A DNA stretch of 64,000 nucleotides from Roseateles sp. DAIF2 (lineage in GTDB: Bacteria > Pseudomonadota > Gammaproteobacteria > Burkholderiales > Burkholderiaceae_C), in NCBI RefSeq assembly GCF_015624425.1, contig NZ_CP049919.1, positions 1,302,001-1,366,000 on the forward strand. Reading direction: 5' to 3'. The first letter of the stretch is position 1. Each line of letters opens with the position of its first letter. Under the pieces are notes generated by a model. That model saw only the letters and a program-made list of their open reading frames with translations, was not told the DNA's origin and ran no database searches. Positions 9,411-17,500 of the stretch are shown in pieces. A program made the position numbers and the translations under genes.

Positions 9411-10073
9411 ATGCCGCGTCGCAAGTCCTCGGTCTCCGCGAGGCGATGGAGTTTCGGTTTGTGCCTCGCGGCAGTGCTGGCGGGGCACCTGCTTTTGCTG
9501 GAGCAGGGCCGTGCAGCGTGGCGCGAATGGATCCGCTCCATCGTGCCTTCGCAGCCTCCGCGGCCGCTGTCGGTGCATGTCAGCGTGAAGCCGGCGGGGC
9601 CCCCGCAGTCGAGCGATCCGATACCGCTATCCGATGCCGATTCTCTAGGCGCCGCCGAGCTGGAGCTGCCGACCTCGACAGAGGCTTTTGCGGCCGATCG
9701 GGTGGTTCCGGATGAGGCGGAGGAGCGCGTGTCGACGCATGTCGGTGAACCGGCCTATGTGCCTCGGTCGCTTCTGAGTGCCGCACCCGTGGCACAGCGT
9801 CCGGTACTGCTGCAGTGGCCCTCGGACGGCCCGGCCAGGGGCTCTTACCGTGGCGTGCTAAAACTCTTCATCGATGAGCGGGGGCGTGTCCAGCGGGTTG
9901 AGCCCGATGATGAGGAGTTGCCTGTCTCTTTGGTTAATGTGGCTCGACAAGCCTTCCTTGCTGCCAGCTTCAAGCCGGGCGAAGTGCAGGGGCGCGCAGT
10001 CCGCTCCTGGATCCGCATCGAAGTCAGTTTCGACGCCGAATTGCTGCCGCTCGGACCGCCTGCAACGCCTTAA
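9411..10073 (+). CDS. TonB-like C-terminal domain protein at the end of the pilus operon
   Basis: The 220-residue protein has one N-terminal membrane segment (about residues 14-31) after a basic start, then a Pro/Ser-rich linker. The C-terminal region of about 75 residues (YRGVLKLFIDERGRVQRV ... ARQAFLAASFKPGEVQGR ... IRIEVSF) follows the TonB C-terminal fold pattern: strand, turn with a Gly, helix, then an F-x-P-G strand. TonB-type proteins span the periplasm and couple inner-membrane energy to outer-membrane partners. No exbB or exbD lies nearby. The start is 8 bases after pilY1, so it is probably cotranscribed and may serve the pilus or its secretin, but that link is only positional. The exact family is not recognised. 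Confidence 0.7.
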   Translation: MPRRKSSVSARRWSFGLCLAAVLAGHLLLLEQGRAAWREWIRSIVPSQPPRPLSVHVSVKPAGPPQSSDPIPLSDADSLGAAELELPTSTEAFAADRVVPDEAEERVSTHVGEPAYVPRSLLSAAPVAQRPVLLQWPSDGPARGSYRGVLKLFIDERGRVQRVEPDDEELPVSLVNVARQAFLAASFKPGEVQGRAVRSWIRIEVSFDAELLPLGPPATP

Positions 10074-10144
10074 CGTGGACGCCTGGTGTTTCCCCTATGA
10101 TGTGAGCTTTGGATCGAGGGTCCAGGCCCTTCATCGCGAGGCTT

Positions 10145-10978
10145 ATGGCCCCATCGACTGTTTCTCCACCGAACTCGACGACACCCCTGATCGAACTGCG
10201 CGACGTCAGCTGCGGCTACGGCGATCGCCTGATCCTGGAGGACGTCAACCTCACGCTCGAGCGCGGCCAGGTTCTGGCACTGATCGGCACCTCGGGCGGC
10301 GGCAAGACCACGGTGCTGCGTCTGCTGGGGCGTCAGCTGCGCCCGATCAAGGGTCAGGTCTTGTTCGATGGCCAGGATCTGGCCGCGTTGGATCAGCAGC
10401 AGCTGTACGCGGTGCGCCGGCGCATGGGCATGCTGTTCCAGTTCGGCGCGTTGTTCACCGATCTGTCGGTGTTCGAGAACGTGGCCTTCCCGCTGCGCGA
10501 GCACACCGACCTGCCCGAGGCGATGATCCGCGACCTGGTGCTGATGAAGCTGAACGCGGTGGGCCTGCGCGGTGCGCGCGACCTGATGCCCTCGGAGGTG
10601 TCGGGCGGCATGGCGCGGCGCGTGGCGCTGGCGCGGGCGATCGCGCTGGATCCGGACCTGGTGCTGTATGACGAACCCTTCGCGGGCCTGGATCCGATCT
10701 CGCTGGGCGTGGCCGCGCGGCTGATCCGCGATCTCAATGACGCGCTGGGCCTGACCAGCATCATCGTCTCGCATGACCTGCACGAGACCTTCGGCATCGC
10801 CGACAAGGTGGCGATGATTGCCAACGGCCGGGTCGTGGCCCAGGGCACGCCGGACGAGTTGCGCCACAGCGAGGATCCGCTGGTGCGGCAGTTCGTCGGT
10901 GCGCAGGCCGACGGGCCGGTGCGTTTCCATCAGCCGGCGCTGCCGGTGGCGGCCGATTTCGGCGTGACGGGGGCGTAG
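10145..10978 (+). CDS. mlaF: Phospholipid ABC transporter ATP-binding protein MlaF
   Basis: The 277-residue ATPase powers the Mla intermembrane phospholipid transport system. The Walker A motif GTSGGGKT lies at about residues 48-55, a [14 protein letters not shown] signature follows, and [13 protein letters not shown] is the Walker B. The SGGM form of the signature, with Met where most ABC proteins have Gln, is characteristic of MlaF. The ATG at 10145 gives the family's normal N-terminus; an in-frame start upstream would add 12 residues of no evident homology. It opens the operon mlaF-mlaE-mlaD-mlaA-mlaC-mlaB, and mlaE begins two bases after its stop. Confidence 0.95.
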   Translation: MAPSTVSPPNSTTPLIELRDVSCGYGDRLILEDVNLTLERGQVLALIGTSGGGKTTVLRLLGRQLRPIKGQVLFDGQDLAALDQQQLYAVRRRMGMLFQFGALFTDLSVFENVAFPLREHTDLPEAMIRDLVLMKLNAVGLRGARDLMPSEVSGGMARRVALARAIALDPDLVLYDEPFAGLDPISLGVAARLIRDLNDALGLTSIIVSHDLHETFGIADKVAMIANGRVVAQGTPDELRHSEDPLVRQFVGAQADGPVRFHQPALPVAADFGVTGA

Positions 10979-10980
10979 GC

Positions 10981-11763
10981 ATGACCCAGAGTTTCCTGGC
11001 CCGTATCGGGCGAGCCCTGCGCCTGGAGCTGGCCGACATCGGTGCCAGCGCGCGGCTGTTCGTGCAGATCTTGGCGCGCAGCGGCCAGGCGCTGATGCGC
11101 TTTAGCCTGGTGCGCGAGCAGGTGTTCTTCCTGGGCAACCGCTCGCTGTCCATCATCGGCGTGTCGGGTCTGTTCGTCGGCTTCGTGCTGGCCTTGCAGG
11201 GCTACTACACCCTGCAGCGCTATGGCTCGGCCGAGGCGGTGGGCCTGCTGGTGGCGCTGAGCCTGGTGCGCGAGCTCGGTCCGGTGGTGACGGCGCTGCT
11301 GTTCGCCGGCCGTGCGGGCACCTCGCTGACCGCCGAGATCGGCCTGATGAAAGCCGGCGAGCAGCTGACCGCGATGGAGATGATGGCGGTCGATCCGGTG
11401 AAGCGGGTGCTGGCGCCGCGCTTCTGGGGCGGTGTGATTGCGATGCCGCTGCTGGCTGCGGTGTTCTCGGCCGTTGGGGTGATTGGCGGCTGGCTGGTCG
11501 GCGTGGTACTTATCGGGATCGACTCCGGCGCGTTCTGGTCGCAGATGCAGGGCGGGGTGGATGTGTTTGCCGATGTCGGCAACGGCGTGATCAAGAGTCT
11601 GGTGTTCGGCATCACGGTCAGCTTTGTCGCGCTGCTGCAGGGCTACACCTGCAAGCCCACGCCGGAAGGCGTGTCGCAGGCGACGACGCGCACCGTGGTG
11701 CTGTCCTCGCTGGCGGTGCTCGGTCTGGACTTCGTGCTGACCGCGATGATGTTTTCGATTTGA
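10981..11763 (+). CDS. mlaE: Phospholipid ABC transporter permease MlaE
   Basis: The 260-residue inner-membrane permease has about five hydrophobic segments. It carries the conserved LVRELGPVVTALLFAGRAGTS stretch and the AEIGLMKAGEQLTAMEMM motif of the MlaE/TrnD permease family. It forms the MlaFEDB complex that moves phospholipids between the inner membrane and periplasmic MlaC. It starts two bases after mlaF and ends just before mlaD, whose ribosome site overlaps the mlaE stop (TGAGGAGGG). Confidence 0.96.
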   Translation: MTQSFLARIGRALRLELADIGASARLFVQILARSGQALMRFSLVREQVFFLGNRSLSIIGVSGLFVGFVLALQGYYTLQRYGSAEAVGLLVALSLVRELGPVVTALLFAGRAGTSLTAEIGLMKAGEQLTAMEMMAVDPVKRVLAPRFWGGVIAMPLLAAVFSAVGVIGGWLVGVVLIGIDSGAFWSQMQGGVDVFADVGNGVIKSLVFGITVSFVALLQGYTCKPTPEGVSQATTRTVVLSSLAVLGLDFVLTAMMFSI

Positions 11764-11777
11764 GGAGGGATGAGAAG

Positions 11778-12263
11778 ATGCAATCTCGTCACGATGCTTG
11801 GGTGGGTTTCTTTGTGCTGCTGGGTGGCGCTGCGCTGCTGTTCCTGGCGCTGAAGGCCGGCAATCTGCTGAGCCTGAACTTCGACGAGACCTACCAGGTG
11901 ACGGCCAAGTTCGACAATATCGGTGGCCTGAAGCCGCGCGCCGCGGTGAAGAGCGCGGGCGTGGTGATCGGCCGGGTGGAGTCCATCGTCTTCGACGACA
12001 AGACCTTTCAGGCCAAGGTTGTGCTGAATCTGCACAAGAATGTGGCCTTCCCGAAGGACAGTTCGGCCAAGATCCTGACCTCGGGCCTGCTGGGTGAGCA
12101 GTACATCGGCCTGGAACCCGGCGCGGACGAGAAGAACCTCGCGGCGGGCGACAGCATCAAGCTGACGCAGTCGGCCGTGGTGCTTGAGAACCTGATCGGC
12201 CAGTTCATCAACAGCAAGGCGGCCGACATGGGCAGTAGCAGTAGCAACGGAGACAAGAAGTGA
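11778..12263 (+). CDS. mlaD: MCE-domain substrate-binding protein MlaD
   Basis: The 161-residue protein has one N-terminal transmembrane helix (about residues 9-27). A single MCE domain follows (YQVTAKFDNIGGLKPRAAVK, SAGVVIGRV, SGLLGEQYIGLEPG). MlaD forms a hexameric ring in the periplasm that binds phospholipid and docks onto MlaE. The ATG at 11778 is chosen because a GAGGAGGG ribosome site lies just upstream; an earlier in-frame TTG would only add six residues. The C-terminus is Ser-rich and its stop codon overlaps the GTG start of mlaA. Confidence 0.95.
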   Translation: MQSRHDAWVGFFVLLGGAALLFLALKAGNLLSLNFDETYQVTAKFDNIGGLKPRAAVKSAGVVIGRVESIVFDDKTFQAKVVLNLHKNVAFPKDSSAKILTSGLLGEQYIGLEPGADEKNLAAGDSIKLTQSAVVLENLIGQFINSKAADMGSSSSNGDKK

Positions 12264-13036
12264 GCGGCGCCGCGGCGCTGTCCCGGCCCCGCTGGTCGCG
12301 CCTGCTGCTGGCCGGCCTGCTGGTGCTGGGCCTGACGGCCTGCGCCAGCACCAAGGGCCCGGGCTCGCCGGGCCAGAAGCTCGATCCCTGGGAAAGCTGG
12401 AACCGCAAGGTCTTCAACTTCAACGAGAGCGTCGACGAGGCGGTGCTGAAGCCCGTCGCAACGGCCTACAGCGAGGTCGTGCCCAGCCCGGTGCGCCAGG
12501 GCGTCGACAACTTCTTCGGCAATGTCGGCGATGCCTGGTCGGCGGTGAACCTGTTCCTGCAGGGGCGCTTCAAGATCGGCGTGCAGCAGACCATGCGCTT
12601 CGCGGTCAACTCCACCCTGGGCTTTGCCGGCGTGCTGGACATCGCCAGCGAGGCCGGCCTGGAGCGGCACAGCGAGGACCTGGGCAAGACCTTCGGCCGC
12701 TGGGGCACCGGCACCGGCGCCTATGTCGTCTGGCCCTTCTTCGGGCCTTCGTCGGTGCGCGATTCCTTCGCGCTGCCGTTCGACCGCCTGGCCAGTCCGG
12801 CCCTGGTGCTGGAAGGCGGCAACAGCAAGGCCGCGATCATCGCGTTGCAGACCATCAACGCGCGCGCCAATTTCCTGCGTGCCGGCGAGATGCTGGATGG
12901 CATCGCGCTGGACAAGTACACCTTCATCCGCGACGCCTACCTGACCAAGCGGCGCAGCTTCGAGGACGACGACGAAGAGGATGATTACGAGGTGCTGACC
13001 CCCGAGACGCCCGCGAACCCGCAGGCCGACCGGTGA
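12260..13036 (+). CDS. mlaA: Outer-membrane lipoprotein MlaA (VacJ)
   Basis: The 258-residue lipoprotein is the outer-membrane component that removes mislocalised phospholipids from the outer leaflet. A signal peptide ends in the lipobox LTAC with Cys at residue 28. Then come DPWESWNRKVFNFN, PVRQGVDNFF and the PFFGPSSVRD block, all signature segments of the VacJ family. The tail is rich in Asp and Glu. The GTG start overlaps the mlaD stop as GTGA, indicating translational coupling. The gene sits inside the mla operon between mlaD and mlaC; in E. coli mlaA is elsewhere, whereas this arrangement is common in Burkholderiales. Confidence 0.95.
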   Translation: MSGAAALSRPRWSRLLLAGLLVLGLTACASTKGPGSPGQKLDPWESWNRKVFNFNESVDEAVLKPVATAYSEVVPSPVRQGVDNFFGNVGDAWSAVNLFLQGRFKIGVQQTMRFAVNSTLGFAGVLDIASEAGLERHSEDLGKTFGRWGTGTGAYVVWPFFGPSSVRDSFALPFDRLASPALVLEGGNSKAAIIALQTINARANFLRAGEMLDGIALDKYTFIRDAYLTKRRSFEDDDEEDDYEVLTPETPANPQADR

Positions 13037-13113
13037 ACCCAATCGCGCTGGCATGCGTTGAGGCCTTTGAGCCCGGCGCTGCCGGCCCCCGTGAAAGAGA
13101 CGAAAGGAAGTCC

Positions 13114-13767
13114 ATGTTCTTCGCATCCAAACGAAGCCTGCTGCGCGGCCTGATGGGCCTGAGCCTGGCGGCGCTGAGCGCGCTGCCGATCGCGGCCCAT
13201 GCCGCCGATGCCAGCGCCCCCGACACCCTGATCCGCCAGCTCTCGCTGGAAACCATCGAGGCTGTCAAGGCCGACAAGGCCATCCAGGGCGGCGATGTGC
13301 AGAAGATTGTCCAGCTGGTCGACAGCAAGGTCATGCCGCATGTGAACTTCCAGCGCATGACCGCCTCGGCCGTGGGGCGCTACTGGCGCCAGGCCAATCC
13401 CGAGCAGCAAAAGCGCCTGCAGGAGGAGTTCAAGGCCCTGCTGATGCGCACCTATGCCGGCGCGCTGACCCAAGTGAAGGAGCAGACCGTGGCGCTGAAG
13501 CCGCTGCGCGCCTCGCCCGACGACACCGAGGTGGTGGTGCGCACCGAGGTGCGCGGCAAGGGCGACGCGATCCAGCTGGACTACCGCCTGGAAAAGAGCA
13601 GCGGCGTCTGGAAGATCTATGACGTCAATGTGCTGGGCATCTGGCTGGCGGACCAGTACCGCAACAGCTTCGCCCAGGAAATAGGCGCCAACGGCATCGA
13701 CGGCCTGATCAAGGCCCTGGCCGATCGCAATGCCAAGGCTGGCGGCCCCGCGGCGGCCAAGTCCTGA
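13114..13767 (+). CDS. mlaC: Periplasmic phospholipid shuttle MlaC
   Basis: The 217-residue protein has a signal peptide with likely cleavage after AHA near residue 30. The mature part contains the MlaC/Ttg2D features VMPHVNFQRMTASAVGRYWR, EEFKALLMRTYAGAL and VWKIYDVNVLGIWL. MlaC carries phospholipid across the periplasm between MlaA and MlaFEDB. The ATG at 13114 is preferred over an in-frame upstream start at 13033. It gives a normal signal sequence and is preceded by a GAAAGGAAG ribosome site, 77 bases after mlaA. Its stop overlaps the mlaB start as TGATG. Confidence 0.95.
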   Translation: MFFASKRSLLRGLMGLSLAALSALPIAAHAADASAPDTLIRQLSLETIEAVKADKAIQGGDVQKIVQLVDSKVMPHVNFQRMTASAVGRYWRQANPEQQKRLQEEFKALLMRTYAGALTQVKEQTVALKPLRASPDDTEVVVRTEVRGKGDAIQLDYRLEKSSGVWKIYDVNVLGIWLADQYRNSFAQEIGANGIDGLIKALADRNAKAGGPAAAKS

Positions 13768-14084
13768 TGCCGCAGGATGCGATGCTGAAGCTGCCCGCCA
13801 GCGTGCGGCTGGCCCAGGCCACCGGCCTGTGGACCCAGCTGCAGGCGGGCCTGCGCGCCGAGGCGGCGCAGATCGGCAATGCCGCCGGTAAGACCCTGGG
13901 CCTGAATGCCGGCGAGCTGCGTGAGTTCGACTCCTCCGCGCTGACCCTGCTGCTGCAGGCAGCGCGGCTGTGCGGCCAGCAAGGCCTGACCCTGCAGATC
14001 CACAACGCCCCGGCCAAGCTGCAGGAGCTCGCGCGCGTCTACGGTGTCGCCGAACTGCTGTGGCCGAACAACGCCCAGGCCTGA
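13767..14084 (+). CDS. mlaB: STAS-domain protein MlaB
   Basis: The 105-residue cytoplasmic STAS protein stabilises the MlaF ATPase. The pattern GELREFDSSALTLLLQAARLC contains the Asp-Ser-Ser motif of the STAS family, whose Ser/Thr position is functionally important in MlaB. The ATG overlaps the mlaC stop by one base. It is the last gene of mlaFEDACB and converges on hexR with only a 10-base gap. Confidence 0.9.
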   Translation: MPQDAMLKLPASVRLAQATGLWTQLQAGLRAEAAQIGNAAGKTLGLNAGELREFDSSALTLLLQAARLCGQQGLTLQIHNAPAKLQELARVYGVAELLWPNNAQA

Positions 14085-14094
14085 ACGATATTGA

Positions 14095-14961
14095 TCAAGC
14101 TGCGTAGCGCTTGCTGCGCAGATTGCGCTTGATCTCCTGCATCAGCGGTCGCAGCTTCGGGCCCAGCTGCAGCGCCACGCCGGTGGTCAGGATGTCCACC
14201 GCGATCAGGTGCAGCAGGCGCGACACCATCGGGCTGTAGCGGTCGAAATCCTCCGGATGGTCGACCGCCAGCAAGACCTGACCCGGGGCCTGGCCCATCG
14301 CGGCAAGTGGCGAGCCGCTGGCGGTGATGATCACCGTGGTCGCGCCCTTCTTGCGCGCGATCTCGGCGGCGTCCATCAGGTCGCGGCTGCGGCCCGAGTT
14401 GCTGATGATCACCGCGCAGTCGCCCGGGCCCAACATCGTGGCGCTCATCAGCTGCACATGGCCATCGCTGCAGGCGATGGTGTTGACGCCCAGGCGGAAG
14501 AACTTGTGCTGCGCATCCTGCGCGACGATGCCCGAGTTGCCGACGCCGTAGAACTCGATGCGCCGGCCGTTGCGGCCGGCCTCGGCCAGCGCCGCGATCG
14601 CCCGCTCGAAGGCATGGCTGGCGGCGTCGTTGCGATAGTGCAGCAAGGCCGCCACCGCGTTGTCCACCACCTTGACGATCAGGTCGCCCGGCTTGTCGTC
14701 CTCATCCACCGCGCGGTGCACGAAGGGCACGCCCTCGTTGACGCTGCCGGCCAGCTTGAGCTTGAAGTCGGCCAGGCCGTCATAGCCGACCGAGCGGCAG
14801 AAGCGCACCACGGTCGGCTTCGACACATGGGCGCGGTCCGCCAGCTCGCTGACCGGCAGGTTCGCGAAGGAGCGCGCGTCGGCCAGCAGCAGCTTGGCCA
14901 CCCGCTGCTCCGCCGGTGGCAGCGCCGGCAGCGCCGCCTTGATCCGCTCGAGCATGCTCAT
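14095..14961 (-). CDS. hexR: RpiR-family transcriptional regulator HexR
   Basis: The 288-residue regulator has an N-terminal RpiR-type helix-turn-helix (SELADRAHVSKPTVVRFCRSVG, about residues 38-60). A C-terminal SIS sugar-phosphate-binding domain follows, with VGNSGIVAQDAQHKFFRLG and IISNSGRSRDLMDAAEIA. HexR represses glucose and central carbon genes and is released by 2-keto-3-deoxy-6-phosphogluconate in characterised species. It overlaps the zwf stop codon as ATGA, so it is cotranscribed with zwf. A HexR-like palindrome lies 1.5 kb away at the zwf/tal divergent promoter. Identity as HexR rather than another RpiR member rests on this context. Confidence 0.88.
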   Translation of the reverse strand: MSMLERIKAALPALPPAEQRVAKLLLADARSFANLPVSELADRAHVSKPTVVRFCRSVGYDGLADFKLKLAGSVNEGVPFVHRAVDEDDKPGDLIVKVVDNAVAALLHYRNDAASHAFERAIAALAEAGRNGRRIEFYGVGNSGIVAQDAQHKFFRLGVNTIACSDGHVQLMSATMLGPGDCAVIISNSGRSRDLMDAAEIARKKGATTVIITASGSPLAAMGQAPGQVLLAVDHPEDFDRYSPMVSRLLHLIAVDILTTGVALQLGPKLRPLMQEIKRNLRSKRYAA

Positions 14962-16403
14962 TGTTCTTCGGCCCAACTGAAGCCGTCGCGTGCGACCAGG
15001 GCGCTGGCGGCCGGTGGCCCCCAGGAGCCGGCGCCGTAGGTGCGCGGGCCGGAGGGATCCTGAGCCCAGGCGTCGAGAATGGGTTCGACCCAGTGCCAGG
15101 CCTGCTCCTGCTCGTCGCTGCGCACGAACAGGTTCAATCGGCCGGCGATCGCATCCAGCAGCAGGCGCTCGTAGGCGCCGACGCGGTGGGTCGGGAAGAC
15201 TTTTTCGAAGTCCAAGTCCAGTGAGACCGGGGCCAGCGCCTCGCCGTGCGCACCGCCCTTGGCGGCCAGCAGGCGCAGTTCCAGTCCGTCCTCGGGCTGC
15301 AGCTTGATGACCAGTTGGTTGGCCTGGTTGGCGCCAGGGAAGATCGGGTGCGGCACCGGCCGGAAGTTGACGACAATCTGCGCGTCGCGCGCGGCCAGGC
15401 GCTTCCCGGTGCGCAGGTAGAAGGGCACGCCGGCCCAGCGCCAGTTCTGCACTTCGGTGCGCAGCGCGACAAAGGTCTCGGTATGGCTGTCGGCCGGGAT
15501 CTTGCCTTCGTCGAGGTAGGACACGACGGCGTTGCCGTCCACCGTGCCGGCGCGGTACTGGCCGCGCACCACATCGCGCGCCACCGACTCGGCGGTGAAG
15601 GGCTTCAGGGAGCGCAGCACCTTGAGCTTCTCGTCGCGGATGGCGTCGGCGTCGTTGGTGGAGGGCGGCTCCATCGCGATCATCGTCAGCAGCTGCAGCG
15701 CATGGTTCTGCACCATGTCGCGCAGCGCGCCGGTGCCGTCGTAGAACGGGCCGCGCGTGCCGACGCCCAGGCTCTCGGCCAGGGTGATCTGGATGTTGGC
15801 GATGCTCTCGCGGCGCCACAGCGGCTCGAAGAAGGCATTGCCGAAGCGCAGCGCCATCAGGTTCTGCACCGAGGGCTTGCCGAGGTAGTGGTCGATGCGA
15901 AAGGCCTGGTTCTCGGCGAACACCGAGCGCACCACCTTGTTGATCTGCTGCGCGCTCGCCAGGTCATGGCCCAGCGGCTTCTCCAGCACCACGCGCACCT
16001 GCGGGCCGTTCAGGCCGGCTGCGCCCAGCTGCGCGCAGATCTGGGTGAACAGGTGCGGGCTGGTGGCGAGATACAGCACCACGGTGTCGGCATTGCGTTC
16101 CGCCAGCCAGTCTTTCAGGCGCTGGTAATGCTCGGGCTGGGACAGGTCCATGCGCCGGTAATGGATCAGGGCGGCGAACCTCTCGAATTCCTCATCGCTG
16201 GGGCGCTTCGGGCCCTCGACTTCGCGGAAGCGCTCCTGCAGCCATTCGCGATAGCGCTCGTCGCTTTGCTCGTCGCGGGCGACGGCCAGGATGCGGCCGC
16301 CCTCGGGCAGCTTGCCGTGGCGGAAGGCCTGGAACAGGGCCGGCATCAGCTTGCGCCAGGTGAGGTCGCCGGTACCGCCGAAGAACACGAGATCGAATGA
16401 CAT
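14958..16403 (-). CDS. zwf: Glucose-6-phosphate 1-dehydrogenase
   Basis: The 481-residue enzyme oxidises glucose 6-phosphate to 6-phosphogluconolactone with NADP, feeding the pentose phosphate and Entner-Doudoroff routes. FFGGTGDLTWRKLMPAL near the N-terminus is the nucleotide-binding fingerprint, and RIDHYLGKPSVQNL is the active-site signature with its Asp-His pair. VLEKPLGHD and GGAHGEALAP are also typical. The ATG at 16403 is chosen over an in-frame TTG four codons upstream. The 3' end overlaps hexR by four bases. The divergent neighbour is tal, with a shared control region between them. Confidence 0.97.
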   Translation of the reverse strand: MSFDLVFFGGTGDLTWRKLMPALFQAFRHGKLPEGGRILAVARDEQSDERYREWLQERFREVEGPKRPSDEEFERFAALIHYRRMDLSQPEHYQRLKDWLAERNADTVVLYLATSPHLFTQICAQLGAAGLNGPQVRVVLEKPLGHDLASAQQINKVVRSVFAENQAFRIDHYLGKPSVQNLMALRFGNAFFEPLWRRESIANIQITLAESLGVGTRGPFYDGTGALRDMVQNHALQLLTMIAMEPPSTNDADAIRDEKLKVLRSLKPFTAESVARDVVRGQYRAGTVDGNAVVSYLDEGKIPADSHTETFVALRTEVQNWRWAGVPFYLRTGKRLAARDAQIVVNFRPVPHPIFPGANQANQLVIKLQPEDGLELRLLAAKGGAHGEALAPVSLDLDFEKVFPTHRVGAYERLLLDAIAGRLNLFVRSDEQEQAWHWVEPILDAWAQDPSGPRTYGAGSWGPPAASALVARDGFSWAEEQ

Positions 16404-16426
16404 GCGTGGATGCAAGAATGTTTTGT

Positions 16427-16456
16427 TGATGTAACGAAGTTACCGGATTTATGATG
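16427..16456 (+). promoter_or_regulatory. Sigma-70-like promoter for tal-pgi
   Basis: TTGATG at 16427-16432 and TATGAT at 16451-16456 are separated by 18 bases and point towards tal. The leader to the tal ATG would be about 75 bases. A HexR-like palindrome occupies the spacer between the two hexamers. Confidence 0.6.
16431..16445. promoter_or_regulatory. HexR-like operator between zwf and tal
   Basis: TGTAAC-GAA-GTTACC contains the perfect inverted repeat GTAAC/GTTAC around GAA. It resembles the HexR motif described in gammaproteobacteria (TGTAAT-www-ATTACA form). The site lies between a hexR-containing operon and tal-pgi, both plausible HexR targets, and sits in the tal promoter spacer. A TTGACC at 16475-16480 on the opposite strand could be the -35 of zwf, which would place the operator just downstream of that promoter. 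Assignment to HexR is inference. Confidence 0.65.
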
Positions 16457-16537
16457 CACGAGTTTCTTTCAGGGGTCAATCCGGATCGCCGAGGCGGGTT
16501 CTAATAAGGCTTGTTGTCCCACGACCCCATTCTGACC

Positions 16538-17494
16538 ATGAACCAGCTCGATCAACTGAAGTCCCACACCACCGTCGTCGCCGACACCGGCAACTTCCTG
16601 CAGCTGGCCCAGTTCGCGCCGCGCGATGCGACGACCAATCCCTCGCTGATCCTGAAGGCGGTGCAGTCCAAGGACTACGCGCCGCTGCTGGACGACACGG
16701 TGGCCGCCTATCGTGCCAAGCCGCTGGACGAGATCGTCGATCAGGTGCTGGTGCGCTTCGGCCTGGAGATCCTGAAGGTGGTGCCGGGCCGCGTCTCGAC
16801 CGAGGTGGACGCGCGCCTGTCCTTCGACAAGGCCGCCACGATCGCGCGCGCGCATCGCCTCATCGGCCTGTACGAGGCCGCCGGCATCTCGCGCGAGCGC
16901 GTGCTGATCAAGGTGGCCTCCACCTGGGAGGGCATCCAGGCCGCGGCCGAGCTGGAGCGCGAGGGCATCCGCTGCAATCTGACCCTGCTGTTCTCCTTCT
17001 GCCAGGCGGTGGCCTGCGGTGCGGCCGGCATCCAGCTGATCTCGCCCTTCGTCGGCCGCATCTACGACTGGTACAAAAAGAGCGCCGGCAGCGCCTGGGA
17101 CGAGGCGGCCAGCGCCGGCGTCAACGACCCGGGCGTCAGGTCCGTGACCCAGATCTTCAACTACTACAAGAAGCACGGCATCAAGACCGAGGTGATGGGC
17201 GCGAGCTTCCGCAATGTGGGCCAGATCCAGGCCCTGGCGGGTTGCGACCTGCTGACCATCAGCCCGGACCTGCTGGCCCAGCTGCAGGCCAGCGAGGCGC
17301 CTCTGCCGCGCGCGCTGGATGCCGAGGCCGCGCGCCGCGCCGACATTCCCGCCGTGGCCTACGACGAGGCGACCTTCCGCTTCGCGCTGAACCAGGACGC
17401 CATGGCCACCGAGAAGCTGGCCGAGGGCATCCGCCTGTTCGCCGTCGACGCCGGCAAGCTGGACCAGATGATCATCGACCGACAACAAGGGTAA
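16538..17494 (+). CDS. tal: Transaldolase
   Basis: The 318-residue enzyme of the non-oxidative pentose phosphate pathway exchanges a dihydroxyacetone unit between sedoheptulose 7-phosphate and glyceraldehyde 3-phosphate. The N-terminal [12 protein letters not shown] is the class signature, and [15 protein letters not shown] contains the Schiff-base lysine. [14 protein letters not shown] is another conserved block. The ATG at 16538 gives the canonical [18 protein letters not shown] start. It is followed six bases later by pgi, and is divergent from zwf-hexR. Confidence 0.97.
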   Translation: MNQLDQLKSHTTVVADTGNFLQLAQFAPRDATTNPSLILKAVQSKDYAPLLDDTVAAYRAKPLDEIVDQVLVRFGLEILKVVPGRVSTEVDARLSFDKAATIARAHRLIGLYEAAGISRERVLIKVASTWEGIQAAAELEREGIRCNLTLLFSFCQAVACGAAGIQLISPFVGRIYDWYKKSAGSAWDEAASAGVNDPGVRSVTQIFNYYKKHGIKTEVMGASFRNVGQIQALAGCDLLTISPDLLAQLQASEAPLPRALDAEAARRADIPAVAYDEATFRFALNQDAMATEKLAEGIRLFAVDAGKLDQMIIDRQQG

Positions 17495-17500
17495 GAACCG

